Assembly (NCBI GenBank): GCA_003162425.1
Contig: PMOK01000171.1
Location: 26,548 to 83,509 of the forward strand
Direction of reading: 5' to 3'
Source of the DNA: Bryobacterales bacterium
Lineage (GTDB): Bacteria; Acidobacteriota; Terriglobia; Bryobacterales; Bryobacteraceae
DNA length: 56,962 nt
Of this stretch, positions 52,863 to 56,962 are shown one piece after another (positions within the stretch are counted from its first letter, which is position 1; every line of letters starts with the position of its first letter). Below the pieces are notes generated by a model, which saw only the letters and a list, made by a program, of their open reading frames with translations, searched no databases and was not told where the DNA came from. A program made the position numbers and the translations under genes.

Positions 52863-53788
52863 AGCACCGGAAAAGGGAACGGGTAGCGATCCACCGAACC
52901 CGGACTGAGCCAAGGCTGATCGAGCGACAGGCTGCGCTGCTCAAATTGCCTTCGCACTTCCGCCATGCGTTCATCCGCCGATTTTCCACGTGCGGCGACC
53001 ATGGCCGGCGCCAGAAGTTTCGAGCGATTTTCTCCGAAGCTCTCTCCCGGATCTTCGGCGAACGCCAAGCCGTCCGCCAGGCGCTTTGCGAACAGAGGCG
53101 TGCCCGGATTGAGCCACGGCGAAAGTTGCGCGTGAATCGCCTCCACCACGAGCGCGGCAATCGGATAGTAGCGGGAGTGCAGATACAACACCGCGGCGTC
53201 CCGCCTGGGATAATCCGAGGATCGAGTCTGACATTTGAACCGAAACGGTATTTGAAATCGGTTGAATTGTTGCGTAATCGCTTCCATCAAGCGCGGTGCA
53301 CCATCTGCTGTGATATTCCAGAAGAAGCGAACGGTCTGTTCGCCTTCCTCGAACTCGCTTACCGTTCCGCCGAAAGCGTAGTAGTAACCTGGCTGCAGCT
53401 CCGCGGACCCTGGTGGGACAAAAATGTTCACCATCGCGTCGGTTTTGGGGCCGGAACCGATGCCGCGATACGTCACGTACTCGCCTGGCAGGAATGCGCG
53501 CGCCACGGCCCCTTTGCGCGCCAGGATTCGTCCATCGCTGAGCATCTGATCGATCTTCCAGCCTTCGTCCCAACTCGCGCGGGATCGATTGGCGGCTTCG
53601 AGCACTGGCGTTAAATCGTCAGAGGGTGTTACCGAACCGCGACCGTCAAGGAGTCGGTGCATTTCCGGGTAATCGACAATCGACACCGTGTAACAGCGGT
53701 TATAAAGGACAACTGCGAGTTTCGCGGGATCATCCTGCGCGCCCAGGTCCGCTGCCAGAATTGCTTTCAATTCTTCTTGGATCGTCAC
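52859..53788 (-). CDS. HopA1-family protein (lanthionine-forming lyase candidate)
   Basis: The 309-residue protein has the pattern of T3SS effector HopA1-family proteins encoded in class V lanthipeptide clusters: GYYYAFGGTVSEFEEGEQTV, RFFWNITADGAPRLMEAITQ, QFNRFQIPFRFKC, DAAVLYLHSRYYPIAALVVE and GTPLFAKRLADGLAFAEDPG. In those clusters the HopA1 protein is assigned the role of removing phosphate from phospho-Ser/Thr to give dehydroamino acids. It overlaps the kinase gene (GTGA) and the LanC gene (ATGA). Confidence 0.75.
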   Translation of the reverse strand: MTIQEELKAILAADLGAQDDPAKLAVVLYNRCYTVSIVDYPEMHRLLDGRGSVTPSDDLTPVLEAANRSRASWDEGWKIDQMLSDGRILARKGAVARAFLPGEYVTYRGIGSGPKTDAMVNIFVPPGSAELQPGYYYAFGGTVSEFEEGEQTVRFFWNITADGAPRLMEAITQQFNRFQIPFRFKCQTRSSDYPRRDAAVLYLHSRYYPIAALVVEAIHAQLSPWLNPGTPLFAKRLADGLAFAEDPGESFGENRSKLLAPAMVAARGKSADERMAEVRRQFEQRSLSLDQPWLSPGSVDRYPFPFPVL

Positions 53789-54780
53789 GCTATCCCCAAA
53801 AGTTGCCCGCGAGCCCGCTCAGGACGGGTCAGAATGTTCAGACTGGCCTGCATCAGCCGGATCGCTTCCGCGGTCATTCGTTCTGCCTTATCCAAATGCT
53901 CAAATGCGGTCTGCAGCATCCGTGCCCCAGCAAAGCGGATGGCCCGTTCGGCGATATCTGGCCGCGCGTAGCCAACCAGGGTGGCTCGAAGAGCAGGTTG
54001 AATCTCTTCGATCCGGTAGCGCGATGGCCAGAGCACCCAAAAGTTCCAATAGGACTGCAGCAATGTCGCCAAGTCCCACACCGGATCGCCCCAACCGGCA
54101 AATTCCCAATCCACTACACGCAGGCGATCGCGCCCGGGAGAAACCAGACAGTTATCGAGCTTCCAATCGCCCTGGATCACCGTCTCCGGCCGCCAGTCCG
54201 CGCGCAATTGATCCAGCGCCCGGCCGAACTCCGGATATTTCTTCACCGCCCCAACGAACTCGCGCCGGCCTGGACTTTCATCAGCCAGATCTTCTTCTTT
54301 CGTTTCGTGCATGGACAACTGTGCCGGCAACTCGGCCGGGAATAATGAGAGGTGCTCTTCTGCCTGCATCGCGCGGTGGAAGGTTCCCATCGCTTGTCCG
54401 GCCAGGCGCGCCAGTTCGGGCGCGAAGCGATCTGGCAGGTCGTACAATTCGGCGTGTTCAGGAAGATACTCAAGAATCAGGACCGCATTCGGAGGATCCC
54501 AGGCATGCGATCGGGGAGCCAGTTCCGCAACTGGCGCGAGGCTCGGATTGGTGCGGGCCTGCCAGTACACCGCAGCTTCCCGCTCCAGGCTTGCGCGGCC
54601 TTCCGCGTCCCACTTTCTGACCTGTTTCACAAGATACTCGCGCGTTCCGGAAGTCACACGGAAGTTGTGATTCCGGCGGCTCAGACCGCGGACTGCGAAC
54701 TTTCCCGAAACAACATCCGCCGAATCTGCAAATCGCTTGTCCAACAAATAGTGGAGAACGTTCGCCGCTGTCAGGTACAT
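53785..54780 (-). CDS. APH-like (aminoglycoside phosphotransferase-fold) kinase
   Basis: The 331-residue protein has a phosphotransferase fold: YLVKQVRKWDAEGR with Lys52, the catalytic loop VIQGDWKLDNCLV with Asp205 and Asn210 and the metal-binding RVVDWEFAGWGDPVWDLATL with Asp224. Such kinases are the first enzyme in three-part lanthipeptide synthetases, where they phosphorylate Ser/Thr of the precursor. A stand-alone antibiotic or choline kinase is the alternative. It lies 11 bp downstream of the VWFA-like gene. Confidence 0.8.
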   Translation of the reverse strand: MYLTAANVLHYLLDKRFADSADVVSGKFAVRGLSRRNHNFRVTSGTREYLVKQVRKWDAEGRASLEREAAVYWQARTNPSLAPVAELAPRSHAWDPPNAVLILEYLPEHAELYDLPDRFAPELARLAGQAMGTFHRAMQAEEHLSLFPAELPAQLSMHETKEEDLADESPGRREFVGAVKKYPEFGRALDQLRADWRPETVIQGDWKLDNCLVSPGRDRLRVVDWEFAGWGDPVWDLATLLQSYWNFWVLWPSRYRIEEIQPALRATLVGYARPDIAERAIRFAGARMLQTAFEHLDKAERMTAEAIRLMQASLNILTRPERARGQLLGIA

Positions 54781-54791
54781 GTGAAAGCGCG

Positions 54792-56099
54792 TTAGCGCGA
54801 AGATTGTCCATCCATTGCCAGAAGCGATTTCTCTATCTCGCCGAGGGCTTTGGTCATTTCTTCCGGCGTTGCGACATCGAACACTCTCGGACCTAGTGGC
54901 TTGAGCGTAGCCTCCAACTGGTCGACCACTTCCTGCGGAGGCCGATTGCGTATGGGACCACCACCTCTACGCGAACCCCAGCCTCGTCCTCCCATCTGTT
55001 GGTCGAAGGGAGAGACTCTCGGCACGGGCTCGTGATAGCGAATATAGAAGACACCGCAAGCGGGCAAGGCTTCCGTCGAAACAGGCTCCAGGTTCTCTCC
55101 GGACTCGAAGGCCACAGGATTAGTGAGCACCAACAGAACGCAAGGCTGCTTTTCGGAGGCGCGCAGCAGACTGCGTACCCGGGAGACGAAGAATTGAGCG
55201 TCGTGATGCCGCTCGGTGAGCGAGTGAACGTCGATAGAAGCCGTACTCGCTTCCTCTAAGGATGCCTTCAGGCGCGGCCAATCCAGGTCGTGCACCTGGT
55301 CCTGCTGGAAGGCGGCACGGCGGCGTGCGAGGTCGAGCAACTCGACGTGCTCGGAAAGAGCTGGCGATCCCGTCTGCGAGATTACTTTCAGCGTGGGAAG
55401 CAAAGCTGCCAGAGAGCCGCTCTGGGTTCGACGCGATCCTGGCACCGGTACCGAGGGCGCCACGTTGAGAACGACATTGATTCTGGCCGGTGAATGGACA
55501 GAGGCGGCCCACTGCAATCGCCCATGAATGCCGGGTAGAAACCAACCGTCGGGCGGTTCCTGGTTGCCGATGAATTCAACTGGCGCCAGATCATGCCACG
55601 CGTCCGGAAGGAAATTGTGAGGCGACGCAATGCGAAACTGCGACTGGCTGGCGCTGTGCTCGCCCGTAGCGGTATCGAGCACGCCCACGGCAAGCCGGTA
55701 ATCTCCCGGCACAAGGAATGCGCGCTGGGTGACCTCCAGGTCGGCGGCTTTGATGTTCTCATCCAGTTTGCTGAGTTGGATGGCAGTGTGGTCCTGATAT
55801 CTTGTTCCGTCGCGGTCCTTAATCTGGTAAAAAAACACCAGTTCGCCATCGCCGCGACGGCTCTCCAGGCCCCGGCCATCCACTTTCACATCCAGTCGCG
55901 CCATGAGCCTCTGGTGAAACGAGAGCTCGCCGTGGGGAACCGCTACCGTCCAGCGGAAGGGTGCCTGGCCGTGTTCGCCGAGCCACTGATCGAATGGGAT
56001 TCGTTGGAAAGCCGGATCAATCGATTCGCGCGGGCCGGACGCCGCACTTAAAACGGCAGCGCTCAGGCTGACGAAGACCAGTGGGAAACTTCGGCTCAC
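54792..56099 (-). CDS. Hypothetical secreted protein (VWFA-like domain suspected)
   Basis: A GTG at 56099 (4 bp after the phosphatase stop) gives a clean signal peptide (VSRSFPLVFVSLSAAVLSAAS); a TTG at 56117 is possible too. The ~435-residue product has an N-terminal beta-rich part (ELSFHQRLMARLDVKVDGRG, FRIASPHNFLPDAWHDLAPV). A second part has alternating strands (PARINVVLNVAPSVPVPG, HDAQFFVSRVRSLL, QPCVLLVLTNPVAFESGENL), as in the VWFA-like proteins common in Acidobacteria, and a Gly-rich insert (GGRGWGSRRGGG). Function unknown. Confidence 0.6.
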   Translation of the reverse strand: MSRSFPLVFVSLSAAVLSAASGPRESIDPAFQRIPFDQWLGEHGQAPFRWTVAVPHGELSFHQRLMARLDVKVDGRGLESRRGDGELVFFYQIKDRDGTRYQDHTAIQLSKLDENIKAADLEVTQRAFLVPGDYRLAVGVLDTATGEHSASQSQFRIASPHNFLPDAWHDLAPVEFIGNQEPPDGWFLPGIHGRLQWAASVHSPARINVVLNVAPSVPVPGSRRTQSGSLAALLPTLKVISQTGSPALSEHVELLDLARRRAAFQQDQVHDLDWPRLKASLEEASTASIDVHSLTERHHDAQFFVSRVRSLLRASEKQPCVLLVLTNPVAFESGENLEPVSTEALPACGVFYIRYHEPVPRVSPFDQQMGGRGWGSRRGGGPIRNRPPQEVVDQLEATLKPLGPRVFDVATPEEMTKALGEIEKSLLAMDGQSSR

Positions 56100-56103
56100 T
56101 CCA

Positions 56104-56715
56104 TCACTGTGCCACAACAGACCCAGATGCGGCGTGTAGATCTATAGCGCCGCCTGCCGCGGCAGTGGCTTTCGCCTCCGGCTTCAGAGCTTGAAAGGCG
56201 CGAGCTTGGAAGGTGCGGATATAGTCCTGACGCGGAAGTTGGAAGAAGCTCATACCATCGGCCTTGGCTTCCATTAGAGCGCGAGCGTTGTCCCAGCCAT
56301 CGTGATCGATGCGATAGGAGGCGATTACGGCGCCAGTGCGGTCGGCTCCACGCTTGCAGTGCACAAAGACGGCGCCGGCAGGGTCGTTTTCGAGGATGTC
56401 CAATACCCTGGTGATCTCGGCTTTCGTGGGTGGGGTCAGGCCGGTCATCGGAACGTTGATGTACTTCATCCCGGCAGCGGTAACAACTTGTTCTTCTCTT
56501 CGAGCCCGTCCATCGGTTTCGCGCAAGTCAATCACGGTCTTCACGCCAACCTTCGCCAAGTATGTAAACCCTTCTTCAGTGGGCTGCGCTCCGCGATATA
56601 AATGCGAATCCACTTGGTGGAAGTTATCGATTCCTGGAGCGGAGGAACCGGCGATCGCGGGCCAAGCTAGTGCGAACGTGAGGACACCGTTACAGAGATA
56701 TGTGAAGTGGGACAT
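56104..56715 (-). CDS. Secreted dual-specificity/tyrosine-type phosphatase
   Basis: AGGAAG precedes the ATG at 56715. The 203-residue protein has a signal peptide and the cysteine phosphatase loop FVHCKRGADRTG: Cys120, Arg126 and a C-X5-R motif. It also has YRGAQPTEEGFTYLAKVGVK at the N-terminal end, as in the DSP/PTP-like enzymes of prokaryotes. It is the first gene of the operon containing the kinase, HopA1-like and LanC-like genes. Whether it participates with them is unclear. Confidence 0.8.
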   Translation of the reverse strand: MSHFTYLCNGVLTFALAWPAIAGSSAPGIDNFHQVDSHLYRGAQPTEEGFTYLAKVGVKTVIDLRETDGRARREEQVVTAAGMKYINVPMTGLTPPTKAEITRVLDILENDPAGAVFVHCKRGADRTGAVIASYRIDHDGWDNARALMEAKADGMSFFQLPRQDYIRTFQARAFQALKPEAKATAAAGGAIDLHAASGSVVAQ

Positions 56716-56897
56716 TTCTTCCTTTTCGTTCCTTCACCTCATCTGATGCGGCGGTACCTACCGCGGTTCCGGATTCGCACATTATTTTCCATTAGAGGAC
56801 GCCGCTCTTATCCCGCATGCCCCTCTCGTAGCGGTGTGTTCTCATGCGGTTGGGCGCTGTGTTGCGCGCGGTGTAGGATTCGCCTTCGGAGGGGCTT

Positions 56898-56962
56898 TTG
56901 AACCGAAAGGCGACCGTAACTGAGAAAAATCCCGGATCGGCAGAGTTGGCAGGCGAAAGCGC
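56898..56962 (+). CDS. Start of an open frame running off the window
   Basis: A TTG at 56898 lies 6 nt after GGAGGGG. The frame stays open for 21 codons (MNRKATVTEKNPGSAEL and on). Too short to identify. Confidence 0.35.
   Translation, partial: MNRKATVTEKNPGSAELAGES

Noticed and set aside
1..56962. CRISPR arrays, insertion sequences, phage genes
   Set aside because: No regularly spaced repeats, transposase or integrase sequences were seen; the repeats present are palindromic or simple-sequence tracts.

Overview
The window looks like part of a chromosome from a GC-rich soil acidobacterium of the Solibacter/Bryobacterales kind. This is inferred from its gene families: secreted BNR-propeller proteins, SGNH hydrolase, DUF4832, an S9 peptidase relic, penicillin acylase, PEP-CTERM protein, squalene-hopene cyclase and ECF sigma/FecR pairs. 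I see no rRNA, tRNA, CRISPR array or transposase. Most genes sit in tight runs with 4-bp ATGA/GTGA/TTGA overlaps.

Layout. 1-2.6 kb (-): a phosphodiesterase/alkaline-phosphatase family membrane protein (cut by the window edge) and a sulfatase-like hydrolase. 2.66-10.85 kb (+): a four-gene operon of exported proteins (SGNH hydrolase, BNR propeller, DUF4832, BNR propeller), preceded by a broken copy of its own 5' end. 10.9-17.4 kb: a rearranged accessory island with an S9 peptidase relic, a mosaic pseudogene copy, a glycosyltransferase-like gene, a GT2-GT25-HprK-like fusion, a PqqD-domain protein with an export-signal-like tail, and a divergent NTP_transf_5 nucleotidyltransferase. 17.4-20.8 kb (+): a YVTN/phosphoesterase protein and an alpha/beta hydrolase. 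21-22.5 kb (-): ECF sigma factor and FecR-like protein. 22.6-28.3 kb (-): a small biosynthetic-looking operon (A-T-TE enzyme, IPMDH-like dehydrogenase, isochorismatase-ALDH fusion). 28.4-30.7 kb (+): a second ECF sigma operon with a DUF4252 protein. 30.7-38.4 kb: HlyC/CorC protein, penicillin acylase, PEP-CTERM protein, a TetR-squalene-hopene cyclase fusion and a divergent ParD/ParE-like pair. 38.4-50.7 kb: housekeeping genes (thrS, nth, nadD-like, rpoD, dnaG) with several membrane or unknown proteins. 50.8-56.7 kb (-): an operon holding an APH-like kinase, a HopA1-like protein and a LanC-like cyclase in succession.

The two most interesting systems are the kinase/HopA1/LanC run, which resembles the separated kinase, lyase and cyclase activities needed to make lanthionine rings, and the PqqD/HprK-like/nucleotidyltransferase island, where the kinase is fused to two glycosyltransferase-like domains and part of the locus has been duplicated and degraded. 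The TetR-hopene cyclase fusion, with a palindromic operator-like site at its start, also stands out. Dispersed palindromic repeats supply the C-terminal codons of two genes.
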